Shown here: positions 8,813 to 18,170 of the stretch, piece by piece | Position numbering within the stretch: position 1 is the first letter of the stretch | How the letters are laid out: each line of letters starts with the position of its first letter | Assembly: GCF_029625335.1 (NCBI RefSeq) | Contig: NZ_CP121111.1 | Location: forward strand, 992,001-1,056,000 | Reading direction: 5' to 3' | DNA: 64,000 nt | Origin: Flavobacterium nitratireducens | GTDB taxonomy: Bacteria; Bacteroidota; Bacteroidia; Flavobacteriales; Flavobacteriaceae | The notes under the pieces: model-generated | Told to the model about the DNA's origin: nothing | The model's input: only the letters and a program-made list of their open reading frames with translations | Database searches by the model: none | Program-made: the position numbers and the translations under genes

Positions 8813-11800
8813 ATGAAAAAACATTACTCTAGAACAAAAAATAACCTTAACACCTACCTTGCCTTACTATTAATAGTGATTGCAAGTTCAGTGTATGGGC
8901 AAACTGTAACCTCTCCTCAAGTAAATTTTAGCCAAAGAACTTCAACTGCTACCCCTTCTAAGGTAATCTACAATATCAAGGGAGATTTTACCATGTTAGG
9001 AAATACGAATCTTACGTTAAACAATTATGCTAATGGCACAAACAACGAAGGAAATGCCATGAAATATGTTGACATTGATGGTGATTCTAACACATGGAAT
9101 TCATCTAAAGCTTCGCTGGAATTAACCAATGGTGGTGAAAACAGCGCCAACCCAGATTGTTCAACTATTATTTATGCGGGATTATACTGGACAGGAAAAT
9201 CACAGGATGCTGATACTTTTACTGCAACAAAAGAAACTGCCCTTGAAGCCTCAAAAAATGTTCATCACAATTCAAGTACTAACATTACAAATACAAATTA
9301 CAAATTAACAATCACAAGAGGAGGCGCTAGTGGTGATTACTACCCTATATTCACATTTACAAATTCACTAGGGAATACATATGCATTTCATTTTACCAAT
9401 GCAAATGGGGGTAATAGAGTAAAAATTTCAATAAATGGAAGTACTCTAAACAATGTAGGCGTTTCTTATAACTCAGGAATAGCTACTTTAAACACTCCAT
9501 ACTCATTACCGCTAGATGGAACAATATTAAAAATCAATTCATTAACAAGAAACACATCTCAATCATTAACTGAAATACAATACCAAGATTCATCAAACTC
9601 AATAGCTAATGTTCAAGTCTTTAACTCTATAAGCAAAAACTACAATAAAAAAGTTATTTCATTAAAAGGACCGGGAGCAACATCATATACAACTGTAACA
9701 GCAAGTAATAATGTACTATTTCCAGGCTCTGCTCATAGTGGGATTTTTATTGGCTATCAAGAAGTTACCGATTACGTTAAAGCGCATGGAGCGGGTGCCT
9801 ACACTGTTGCTGATATTGCATTAGTAGAAGGAACTAATTCTAATCCAGGATATTCTGGCGGATGGGTTATGGTTGTAATATACGAAAACCCATTAATGAA
9901 AAGCCGTGCTGTAACATTGTTTGATGGTTATGCCTACGTAAATGGTCAAAGATCTGGTGGTGGAGAATTTGGAAATATTCCAATTTCTGGTTTTACAACA
10001 GTGGCATCCGGTCAAGTTAATATGAAATTAGGGGTTATGGCGGCTGAGGGTGACGTGGCTACCAATTCTGGAAGTGATTATTTGGCTGTACAAAAACTAA
10101 ATGCTGACCCAAATATCTATAATGGTACAAATTACTTAACTTTAAACCACGCAGGAAACGCAACAAATAACTTCTTTAACTCCTCTATCTACCCTGTACC
10201 AACTGCAGGTGCTAGCGACCCCATTTTACAAAATAACACAGGGGTTGATTTTAGTATGTTTACCATCCCTAATGCAGGAAATACAGTAATTGGCAACAAT
10301 CAAACTTCGACTACTTTTCGATTTGGATCTACCTATGAGGTATATACCATCTTTGGATTTGCAATGTCGGTAGACTCCTATGTCCCAGATCCACAAGGAT
10401 TAATAAGTGTCAATTCTATCAATAACGTAACAAATCCTCCCGTATTAAATGCACTACCTGGACAAGCCATAAACTTTTCTTTAAATATTACGAATGAAGG
10501 AACTGAAGCTACCAATAATACTTTAGTTTCTATACCAATACCTGCAACAGCTTTATTTAATACAGGAAGTACTATTACCTACCATACTTACAATGGTTTT
10601 ACAACCAGTAATGTACCGTATTATGATGCTGGAACAAACCGAATATTATGGAATTTAGGAACCCTACCTATTACTGCCAATCATCCAGAATATGTCTATG
10701 CCGATTTAAGTTTTAATTTGAATGTTACAACAGATTGCGCCATTTTATTAAGTGCTGGATGTAATCCTGAAGTTTCCTTAGAAACGGGAGTTATTACTGG
10801 TACTGGAGCTACATCAGGAACATCTTTTGCTAATTATTTCTTCCAAGGATACGACAATAGCGTATGTCAACAACCTATTGATGGATCAATAACAGTAGCT
10901 ATCGATAACAGTTCATGTCTATCCAGTTTAGCAGGTCCTGATCAAGTAACCTATTGCGGTGGCGAAACTGTAACGCTAAATGCCTCATCAGGAGCCTCTG
11001 GCACATGGTCTATAGTAAGTGGACCTTCTGGTGGTGGTGAAATTTTCTCCAATAACACGAGTCCAACTTCAACTTTTTACAGTCCAAATATTGGAACCTA
11101 TACACTTAGATGGACAACAAGCTGCGGCACAACGGACGAGGTAATTGTCACATTAGAACTATGTAATGTAGTTAATTTTGATGGTGTAGATGATAATATT
11201 AATTTTAAAAACAAATTCAATCTTGAAAGTGGTAATTTCAGTATTGAAGCATGGATAAAATCCAATCAAACTAACAACAATACTCAAACTATCTTATCGA
11301 AACATCTTAGTCCAACAGCTACAAATGGATACGATTTAAAATTAGTAAACAATATCATTTCCTTTAATTGGAACAACAATTCAATCACTACTACTCATAG
11401 TATTGATACAGACAGATGGTATCATGTTGCCGTTACTTTTGATGGATCAAATTATAATTTATACGTTGACGGTATTTTAGAAAAAACTACCTCTGGAGTT
11501 AATCCTACTACAAATAGTGTTGATTTTATTATTGGTGCTATGAGTCAAAATACCGATGTTCCATACAACTATTTTAATGGTTGGATTGATGAACTTGGCA
11601 TTTGGAATATTGCATTAACAAATGACCAAATTCAAAGAATGATGAATCAAGAAATCGAAAATGACGGTAGTAATAACGTTAAAGGTGCCGTTATTCCTAA
11701 AAATATTAGCGGATTGAATTGGTCAAATCTTTCTGGATATTTTCAAATGAACAATGCCGACGATGTAAGTAATGGTTACCTTGTAGACAAATCAGGTAAT

Positions 11801-13708
11801 GCCAATAATGGAAAACTAAAAGGAATCTATCTTCCTGAACCAGATACAGCTCCTATTCCATATACTTCTGGAGCAAATGGTGAATGGGAAACCGATGAAA
11901 CTTGGACCAATTACACTGTTTGGGATCCGCCATACAGCTTAGGTATTGACAATTCGACTCCAATTGAGTGGAATATTGTGGAGACTTCACATAACATAAC
12001 TTCGGCTGGAAACAAAACTGTTTTAGGTTTATTAGTTAATAGTAATGCTATTAGTGCCAATAATAATTCGAAAATTGAAATTTCAAGTTATTTAAAATTA
12101 AATGGAAAAATTGATTTGGTAGGAAAATCACAATTAATCCAAACAATGGATAGCGATTTAGATGTTAGTAGTTCAGGATATATCGAAAGAGACCAACAAG
12201 GACAATCAAATCTATACAACTACAACTATTGGAGCTCTCCGGTAGGAACGATAAATACAACCACCAATAATGTAAGTTATACTGTAAAAGGAGTAATGAA
12301 AGATGGAACAACTACTACTCCACAAACTATCAATTGGATTGGAGGATATAACGGTTCGCCTACAGTGCCAATAAGCATTGCTCGCTATTGGCTATATAAA
12401 TTTGACAACTATTCTAATGCTTATGCAAACTGGGTTCGATTTAATGAAAACGCAGATATTAGAGTTGGTCAAGGTTACACCATGAAAGGAAGTGGAGCAC
12501 CAGCTGCTACTCAAAACTATACATTTGTTGGAAAACCAAATAACGGCTTAATAACTTCGAATTCCGTAAGTGCAGATCAATTATTATTAGCTGGAAATCC
12601 TTATCCTAGTGCTTTAGATAGTGAAGCTTTTATAAACGACAATAGCAATTCCATAAGTGGAACTATTTATTTTTGGGAACATTACAGTACAAACAACACT
12701 CATGTCTTAAAAGACTATCAAGGAGGTTATGCTACAAGAAATTTAACAGGAGGTGTTGCTCCATCTTCTGCTAATGTAGACTTTATAAGTAAACTAGGAA
12801 CTCCTTCTAAAGGAATTCCAAATCGTTATATACCTGTTGGGCAAGCCTTTTTTGTAATTGGAAAAACTGGTGCTGGAGGAACAATAACCTATAACAACAA
12901 TCAAAGAGCTTTCCACAAAGAAGATGATGCGGTTAACTCAAATACCATGTACAAAATAACAGCTCAAACCAAACAACTATGGCAAAACAATGGTAATGAT
13001 CCTGTTCAAGCTAACAACTATAAAAAAATACGTTTGGGCTTCAACTCTCACAACGATTACCACAGACAAATTTTATTAGGTTTTATGGATGGGAAAGCTA
13101 CTGACGAAATCGATTATGGTTATGATGCCTATCTTTTTGACAATTTTCCAAATGATTTATTTTTCTCAATTGGAACCGGAAAATTTGTAATTCAGGGGGT
13201 AGGCGCTTTTGATAAAAATGCCTCTTACCCTCTTGGTATAAAAACAGACGCTGAAGGTATTGTCAAATTTAAAATTGATGATTTAGAAAATTTTGATGCA
13301 AACCAGCCTATTTACATTTACGATAGTGAAACAAATACGTACAATAATATTAGATTAAATACTTATGAAGTATATCTGGTAGCTGGAACTAATACAACAA
13401 GATTTTCATTGCGCTTTTTTAATCCAGCGGACGCTCCACCTGTAGTTGAAGAACCTGTTTATAAAATATCAATTACTCATATTCAAAAAACAGACATCAT
13501 AAAGATCAATAATGAAATCGAAAATTGTAGAGTAAGCAAAGTTCGACTTTTCAATGACTCTGGAAATGAAATAGAAAGTTGGAAGATTCAAGAAAACAGA
13601 GATCAATCAAATATCCAAGTTCATTTCAAAAAAGGAAAAATTGGTGTTTATATAGTAAAAGTGGAAACTACTAATGGAGAATTCACTAAAAAAATTCTAG
13701 TTGAATAA
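8813..13708 (+). CDS. Giant secreted LamG-domain protein with type IX secretion C-terminal domain
   Basis: 1631 aa, predicted to be exported by Sec and then moved to the surface by the type IX system. Signal peptide to about residue 29 (LALLLIVIASSVYG). Residues 30-540 hold a repetitive adhesin-like region; about 545-690 resembles DUF11-type beta-sandwich (NEGTEATNNTLVSIPIP); 703-783 an Ig-like GPDQVTYCGG domain; about 786-960 a LamG/concanavalin fold (FDGVDDNINF, DRWYHVAVTFDG, LYVDG, WIDELGIWN). Then a long module shared with the 3055-aa protein at 19596 and a type A sorting domain ending GVYIVKVETTNGEFTKKILVE minus its last residue. Role in adhesion, gliding or glycan binding is inferred. 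Confidence 0.85.
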   Translation: MKKHYSRTKNNLNTYLALLLIVIASSVYGQTVTSPQVNFSQRTSTATPSKVIYNIKGDFTMLGNTNLTLNNYANGTNNEGNAMKYVDIDGDSNTWNSSKASLELTNGGENSANPDCSTIIYAGLYWTGKSQDADTFTATKETALEASKNVHHNSSTNITNTNYKLTITRGGASGDYYPIFTFTNSLGNTYAFHFTNANGGNRVKISINGSTLNNVGVSYNSGIATLNTPYSLPLDGTILKINSLTRNTSQSLTEIQYQDSSNSIANVQVFNSISKNYNKKVISLKGPGATSYTTVTASNNVLFPGSAHSGIFIGYQEVTDYVKAHGAGAYTVADIALVEGTNSNPGYSGGWVMVVIYENPLMKSRAVTLFDGYAYVNGQRSGGGEFGNIPISGFTTVASGQVNMKLGVMAAEGDVATNSGSDYLAVQKLNADPNIYNGTNYLTLNHAGNATNNFFNSSIYPVPTAGASDPILQNNTGVDFSMFTIPNAGNTVIGNNQTSTTFRFGSTYEVYTIFGFAMSVDSYVPDPQGLISVNSINNVTNPPVLNALPGQAINFSLNITNEGTEATNNTLVSIPIPATALFNTGSTITYHTYNGFTTSNVPYYDAGTNRILWNLGTLPITANHPEYVYADLSFNLNVTTDCAILLSAGCNPEVSLETGVITGTGATSGTSFANYFFQGYDNSVCQQPIDGSITVAIDNSSCLSSLAGPDQVTYCGGETVTLNASSGASGTWSIVSGPSGGGEIFSNNTSPTSTFYSPNIGTYTLRWTTSCGTTDEVIVTLELCNVVNFDGVDDNINFKNKFNLESGNFSIEAWIKSNQTNNNTQTILSKHLSPTATNGYDLKLVNNIISFNWNNNSITTTHSIDTDRWYHVAVTFDGSNYNLYVDGILEKTTSGVNPTTNSVDFIIGAMSQNTDVPYNYFNGWIDELGIWNIALTNDQIQRMMNQEIENDGSNNVKGAVIPKNISGLNWSNLSGYFQMNNADDVSNGYLVDKSGNANNGKLKGIYLPEPDTAPIPYTSGANGEWETDETWTNYTVWDPPYSLGIDNSTPIEWNIVETSHNITSAGNKTVLGLLVNSNAISANNNSKIEISSYLKLNGKIDLVGKSQLIQTMDSDLDVSSSGYIERDQQGQSNLYNYNYWSSPVGTINTTTNNVSYTVKGVMKDGTTTTPQTINWIGGYNGSPTVPISIARYWLYKFDNYSNAYANWVRFNENADIRVGQGYTMKGSGAPAATQNYTFVGKPNNGLITSNSVSADQLLLAGNPYPSALDSEAFINDNSNSISGTIYFWEHYSTNNTHVLKDYQGGYATRNLTGGVAPSSANVDFISKLGTPSKGIPNRYIPVGQAFFVIGKTGAGGTITYNNNQRAFHKEDDAVNSNTMYKITAQTKQLWQNNGNDPVQANNYKKIRLGFNSHNDYHRQILLGFMDGKATDEIDYGYDAYLFDNFPNDLFFSIGTGKFVIQGVGAFDKNASYPLGIKTDAEGIVKFKIDDLENFDANQPIYIYDSETNTYNNIRLNTYEVYLVAGTNTTRFSLRFFNPADAPPVVEEPVYKISITHIQKTDIIKINNEIENCRVSKVRLFNDSGNEIESWKIQENRDQSNIQVHFKKGKIGVYIVKVETTNGEFTKKILVE

Positions 13709-13745
13709 TATCATTTTCATAAATTAGTTTGTTGTGTTTTTTTAA

Positions 13746-13789
13746 AATCTCTAATTGAATTGAGGAATTCAATTAAAGATTTTTTTTTA
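13746..13789 (+). terminator. Terminator after the first LamG giant
   Basis: AATCTCTAATTGAATT and AATTCAATTAAAGATT pair as a 16-bp stem with one mismatch around GAGG and end in nine T. Confidence 0.85.
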
Positions 13790-13866
13790 ATTTATGAGCT
13801 CCCTAAAAATCATAATTTTTTCTAAAAAAAAAATACTCTCATACTAGTATATCTATTTTAAATTTT

Positions 13867-13874
13867 TACATTTG
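13867..13874 (+). promoter_or_regulatory. Promoter of the ankyrin-DUF2271-reductase-apbE operon
   Basis: TACATTTG matches TAnnTTTG. It lies 85 bases before the first ATG of the operon. Just upstream (13841-13850) is a 10-bp palindrome ATACTAGTAT. No TTG is visible at -33, which would fit an activator-dependent promoter. Confidence 0.5.
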
Positions 13875-13958
13875 TCTTATTTTTATTTATTCTAAATAAC
13901 TAAGTTAAATTAAACCAAAAGAATCAAACTATATCTAAACGACAAATACAAAATCCTA

Positions 13959-15476
13959 ATGAAGAAAAATCTATTTGTTTCAATTGCCTTGACTGTAATA
14001 AGTTTGGTTAATGCCCAACAAAAAAATTCACTTTTAGAACAATCTTTTTGGAAATCTGCTCCAGATGTTACAGCTATTAAAGCTGAAATTGCTAAAGGAA
14101 ACAATCCTTCAGAAAGCACTAGCAATGCTTTTGATGCGGTAGTTATTGCCATCAATAACGATGCTCCTGCTGAAACAATCAAGTTCCTTATTGAACAACC
14201 AGGAAATGGTGTAAAAAAAATGACACATGATAACCGTATTTACCTGCATTGGGCTTCCAACAAAGGCAATGTTGAAATCATCAATTATTTGATTGCAAAA
14301 GGTTCTGATCTCAATCTTGAAGACAGCAAAGGATATACTCCCCTGACTTTTGCAGTAAGCAGCGGACAAAAAAACACAACTGTTTATGATGCCTTTTTCA
14401 AAGCAGGAATGGATCCTAAGAAAAAAGACAAAGAGGGAGTTAACCTTTTATTGATTGCAATTCCATACGACAAAGACCTAACACTTACTAATTATTTCAT
14501 TTCCAAAGGACTTTCATTAAAAGACACAGATAACAAAGGACTTACTGCATTTGATTATGCAGCAAGAACCGGAAATATAGAAGTTTTGAAAACCTTGCTT
14601 CAAAAAGGAGTAATACCAACAAATAATGCTTTATTAATTGCAGCTCAAGGTTCGAGACGTGAAGCAAATACTTTAGAACTATATAAATATCTTGCTGAAG
14701 ATTTAAAATTAAACCCAAGCGTAATTTCTACAGACGGAGAAACAGTTTTACACAATATCGTTCGTAAAGCCAATCAAAATGAAATTATCGATTATTTCCT
14801 TAGCAAAGGAGTTGATATAAACAAAACAGATAATGACGGAAATACGGCTTTGATGAATGCCGCTTCTTCAAGGGAATCTGATGCCTTGGAATTATTGGTT
14901 TCTAAAGTAAAAGATATCAATCTAAAGAATACCAAAGGAGAGTCGGCATTATCATTAGCCGTTCAAAACGGAACCCCTAAAGCAGTGGAACTCTTATTAA
15001 GTCAAAAAGCGGATATAAATGTTGTTGATAAAGACGGAAACAATTTAGGATATTATTTAATTCAATCTTACCGTCCTCAAATGTTGGGTGGCGGTCGAGG
15101 TCCTGAAGCTTCAACTACTCCTAAAGAAGACCCATTTGCAACTAAATTAAAATTATTACAAGATAACGGATTACATCTTGCAGAAGCTCAAAAAGACGGA
15201 AGCAGCCTTTATCATTTTGCTGTGCTAAAAAATGATATAACTTTGCTAAAAAAATTAGCCGATTTAAATATTGACATCAATGCAAAGAACAAAAATGGGT
15301 TAACTGCTTTACATAAAGCGGCCATGATTGCAAAAAACGATGCAATTTTGAAATATTTATTATCAATTGGTGCTAAAAAAGACATCAAAACCGACTTTGA
15401 CGAAACGGCTTACGACCTAGCCAAAGAAAATGAAACCCTAACGAAAAACAACATTGCTGTTGAAATTTTAAAATAA
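13959..15476 (+). CDS. Exported ankyrin-repeat protein
   Basis: 505 aa. Signal peptide MKKNLFVSIALTVISLVNA followed by about ten ankyrin repeats across nearly the whole chain (for example TPLTFAVSSG, TAFDYAARTGNIEVLKTLL, TALMNAASS, SALSLAVQNG, TALHKAAMIA). Ankyrin folds are protein-binding scaffolds; here the location should be periplasmic. First gene of a tight operon: stop-to-start gap to the DUF2271 gene is 4 bp. In this setting it may dock the redox partners or protect them, as ankyrin proteins next to catalase do in other bacteria, but that is inference. A Gly-rich insert GGGRGPEAS near residue 375 interrupts the repeats. Confidence 0.85.
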   Translation: MKKNLFVSIALTVISLVNAQQKNSLLEQSFWKSAPDVTAIKAEIAKGNNPSESTSNAFDAVVIAINNDAPAETIKFLIEQPGNGVKKMTHDNRIYLHWASNKGNVEIINYLIAKGSDLNLEDSKGYTPLTFAVSSGQKNTTVYDAFFKAGMDPKKKDKEGVNLLLIAIPYDKDLTLTNYFISKGLSLKDTDNKGLTAFDYAARTGNIEVLKTLLQKGVIPTNNALLIAAQGSRREANTLELYKYLAEDLKLNPSVISTDGETVLHNIVRKANQNEIIDYFLSKGVDINKTDNDGNTALMNAASSRESDALELLVSKVKDINLKNTKGESALSLAVQNGTPKAVELLLSQKADINVVDKDGNNLGYYLIQSYRPQMLGGGRGPEASTTPKEDPFATKLKLLQDNGLHLAEAQKDGSSLYHFAVLKNDITLLKKLADLNIDINAKNKNGLTALHKAAMIAKNDAILKYLLSIGAKKDIKTDFDETAYDLAKENETLTKNNIAVEILK

Positions 15477-15480
15477 TATA

Positions 15481-15963
15481 ATGAAATCAATTTTTAAAAC
15501 TGCTTTATTAAGCGCATTTATCTGCCTAATTTCTTTTCAATCTTCAGCTCAAAGCAGCAAATACAAATGCATGTTACAAATGTCAAACTATGTGGGTGAA
15601 GGGGCTTACATCGTTGTTTCTTTAGTCAATGCAAAAGGCGCTTACGAAAAAACACTTTATGTAATGGGTGACGATAAAAAATGGTACAAAACGTTGAAAG
15701 AATGGCATAAATTCTATTCAAAAAAACCCAATAATATCAGTGCCATTACAGGAGCCTCAGTTACTGGTGGAGACAGAAGCATTACTACTATTGAAATTGA
15801 CGATGCCAAAATTAATAGTGGTTACAAATTGCGTTTTGAATCGGCAGTTGAAGACCAAAAATACCATACCATAGATGCCGAAATTCCTCTAACTACTGAA
15901 GGAATTACTTCAAAAACAGAAGGAAAAGGGTACATTCGTTACGTACGTTTAAGCAAAATATAA
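15481..15963 (+). CDS. DUF2271 protein, candidate flavinylated periplasmic electron carrier
   Basis: 160 aa. Signal peptide to about residue 24 (LISFQSSAQ). The body matches DUF2271 (YVGEGAYIVVSLVNAKGAYEKTLYVMG, split here only for description; ends in IRYVRLSKI). Residues 87-95 read ISAITGASVT; this resembles the site that ApbE modifies in NqrC/RnfG-type FMN-binding domains (D-x-x-T-G-A-T/S-x-T), making Ser93 the candidate FMN attachment residue. An apbE gene closes the same operon and the next gene is a flavin reductase with membrane helices. Established: ApbE links FMN to such Thr/Ser residues. Inferred: that this protein is the substrate. Confidence 0.8.
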   Translation: MKSIFKTALLSAFICLISFQSSAQSSKYKCMLQMSNYVGEGAYIVVSLVNAKGAYEKTLYVMGDDKKWYKTLKEWHKFYSKKPNNISAITGASVTGGDRSITTIEIDDAKINSGYKLRFESAVEDQKYHTIDAEIPLTTEGITSKTEGKGYIRYVRLSKI

Positions 15964-15975
15964 CAACATAGCTAG

Positions 15976-18150
15976 ATGACTCTTTCCGTTTGGCGATACG
16001 CTCACCTCTCTTTGGCGGTATTTTCTGCTGCATTCTTATTTTTAGCATCTGTAACAGGTACAATCCTTGCTGTAGATGCTATTCAGGAGAAAATTCCGTC
16101 TCAAAGAGTGAAAAATTTCGAATCAATTTCTTTGGATAAAACCTTGTCTACGCTTCGCAAAATGTATCCAGAAATTACAGAAATAAGTGTCGATCACAAT
16201 CAGTTTGTAAGCTTACAGGCTATTGACAAAGATGGAAATGATGTCAACGCAATTATAGATCCTACCAATGGAAAAATCATTAGTACACCTCAAAAGAAAA
16301 GTGATTTTATCAAATGGATTACGGGCTTGCATCGTTCTTTATTTCTGCATGAAACAGGAAGACTTATCATTGGAATTAATGCCTTTCTTTTATTTTTAAT
16401 AGCCATTTCTGGTTTTGTATTGGTACTAAAAAGACAAAAAGGAATTCGCAACTTTTTTTCAAAAATCATCAAAGAATATTTTGCCCAATATTATCATGTA
16501 TTATTGGGACGTTTGGCCTTGATTCCTATTTTAATTTTGGCTCTTTCGGGAACATATTTATCTATGGAACGTTTTCATCTTTTTGAAAAAGGAGAAAAAA
16601 CAGCAAATGAAAACAGCAAACCCCAACAAAAAACTTTCGATTTAAAACAGACTTCATTAGCCGAAGTTTCAAAAATTGAATTCCCCTTTTCAGATGATGA
16701 AGAAGACTATTATACTTTTGAATTAAAAGACCGAAAAATTGAAGTAAACCAATATTCGAATGCAATTGTATCCGAAGAATTATACCCAACTCCAAAATTA
16801 CTGGCCGATTTAAGTCTGGATTTACATACCGGAAGAGCAAGTGCAATCTGGGCTTTCATACTTGGATTAGCATCATTGAATATCTTATTTTTTATCTATT
16901 CAGGATTTGCTATGACTTTTAAAAGAAGAGCCAGCCGTATTAAAAACAAGTATAAAGCCGAAGAAAGCAAATACATTTTATTAGTTGGTTCAGAAAACGG
17001 TAGTTCGTTACGTTTTGCTAATGCTATTTTAAAAGAATTAATCGCCCAGGGCGAAAAAGCATTTATTGGGCAAATGAACAATTATTCAGCCTATCCCAAA
17101 GCCGAACATTTATTAATTTTCACATCTACTTACGGATTAGGTGATGCGCCCTCGAATGCTACTAAATTTGAATCACTTTTAGAAAAGATTAATCATCAAC
17201 AACAAATCAATTATTCCGTGATAGGTTTTGGTTCTCAATCCTACCCTGATTTTTGTGGTTATGCTAAGAAAATAGATGCCCTTTTAGAAAAACAATCTTG
17301 GACCAATCGCTTTTTAGAATTGCAAACAGTCAATGATAAATCGGCAGAAGAGTTTGTCAATTGGGTAAAATTGTGGAGTTCCAAAACCGGAATTTCACTT
17401 AGCACTACTCCATCCGTTTACAATCATATTCCAAAGGTTTTACAACAACTTATGGTGTTAGACAAAACTATGGTTTCGGAGAACGAACAAACATTTTTAC
17501 TGACCTTAAGAGCCGGAATGCGAAGCAAATTCACTTCCGGTGACCTTTTAGCTATTTACCCAGCTAATGACAATAGAGAACGCTTGTATTCTATTGGAAC
17601 TCATAATAGCAACATTCAATTAGCAGTAAAATTGCATCCGAATGGTTTAGGCTCTGGATTTTTATACAATCTAAAAGCAGGTGATACGATAAAAACGCAA
17701 ATCATCAATAATAAGGCTTTTCATTTCCCAAAAAAAGCAACCAAGGTAGCCTTGATTTCAAATGGAACAGGTATTGCTCCGTTTTTAGGAATGATTGAAC
17801 AAAACAAGAATAAAACCGAAATTCATTTGTATTCTGGCTTTCGCCAAAAAACAGAAATTACTAAGCATTATGAAAATTTTGCTTCTGAAATGAAACAAAA
17901 ACAACAATTGAAAAATTTCAATCTGGCATATTCCCGAGAAGCAAACAAACATTATGTAATGGATTTGATTCAGATGGATGCCGATTTCTTTGCTGATTTA
18001 TTACAAAACAATGGAATTGTGATGATTTGCGGAGCATTGGCCATGCAATTTGATGTAGAAAAGGTTTTAGACTCTATTTGCTTAGCTAAAAATAGTACTC
18101 CCCTTTCAACGTACAAAGCCAAAGGGCTGATTTTGACCGATTGTTATTAA
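15976..18150 (+). CDS. PepSY-type membrane protein fused to flavodoxin and NAD(P)H-flavin reductase domains
   Basis: 724 aa inner-membrane fusion. Four membrane helices (about 8-33, 130-152, 176-196, 291-315) with PepSY-type periplasmic parts between; His119, His174 and His284 (GLHRS, YYHVL, LHTGR) are candidate haem ligands. Cytosolic part: flavodoxin domain from about 332 (LLVGSENGSS, TSTYGLGDAPSNA), FAD-binding domain with RLYSIGTHN near 536, and the NAD(P)-binding domain with ISNGTGIAPFLG near 594 and ICGALAMQ. It resembles a sulfite-reductase flavoprotein half joined to a PepSY_TM protein. It should carry electrons from NAD(P)H across the membrane. Gap to the previous gene 12 bp; apbE follows after 20 bp. 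Confidence 0.9.
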   Translation: MTLSVWRYAHLSLAVFSAAFLFLASVTGTILAVDAIQEKIPSQRVKNFESISLDKTLSTLRKMYPEITEISVDHNQFVSLQAIDKDGNDVNAIIDPTNGKIISTPQKKSDFIKWITGLHRSLFLHETGRLIIGINAFLLFLIAISGFVLVLKRQKGIRNFFSKIIKEYFAQYYHVLLGRLALIPILILALSGTYLSMERFHLFEKGEKTANENSKPQQKTFDLKQTSLAEVSKIEFPFSDDEEDYYTFELKDRKIEVNQYSNAIVSEELYPTPKLLADLSLDLHTGRASAIWAFILGLASLNILFFIYSGFAMTFKRRASRIKNKYKAEESKYILLVGSENGSSLRFANAILKELIAQGEKAFIGQMNNYSAYPKAEHLLIFTSTYGLGDAPSNATKFESLLEKINHQQQINYSVIGFGSQSYPDFCGYAKKIDALLEKQSWTNRFLELQTVNDKSAEEFVNWVKLWSSKTGISLSTTPSVYNHIPKVLQQLMVLDKTMVSENEQTFLLTLRAGMRSKFTSGDLLAIYPANDNRERLYSIGTHNSNIQLAVKLHPNGLGSGFLYNLKAGDTIKTQIINNKAFHFPKKATKVALISNGTGIAPFLGMIEQNKNKTEIHLYSGFRQKTEITKHYENFASEMKQKQQLKNFNLAYSREANKHYVMDLIQMDADFFADLLQNNGIVMICGALAMQFDVEKVLDSICLAKNSTPLSTYKAKGLILTDCY

Positions 18151-18170
18151 ACACTTTTTCTTTTTATAAA

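Noticed and set aside
8813..13708. A polysaccharide-utilisation locus with the receptor at 6036
   Set aside because: No SusD homologue and no glycoside hydrolase catalytic domain is seen; LamG alone does not show glycan degradation.
16562..16846. 94-aa antisense ORF inside the reductase gene
   Set aside because: Shadow of the PepSY/flavodoxin fusion, whose domains are continuous through this stretch.
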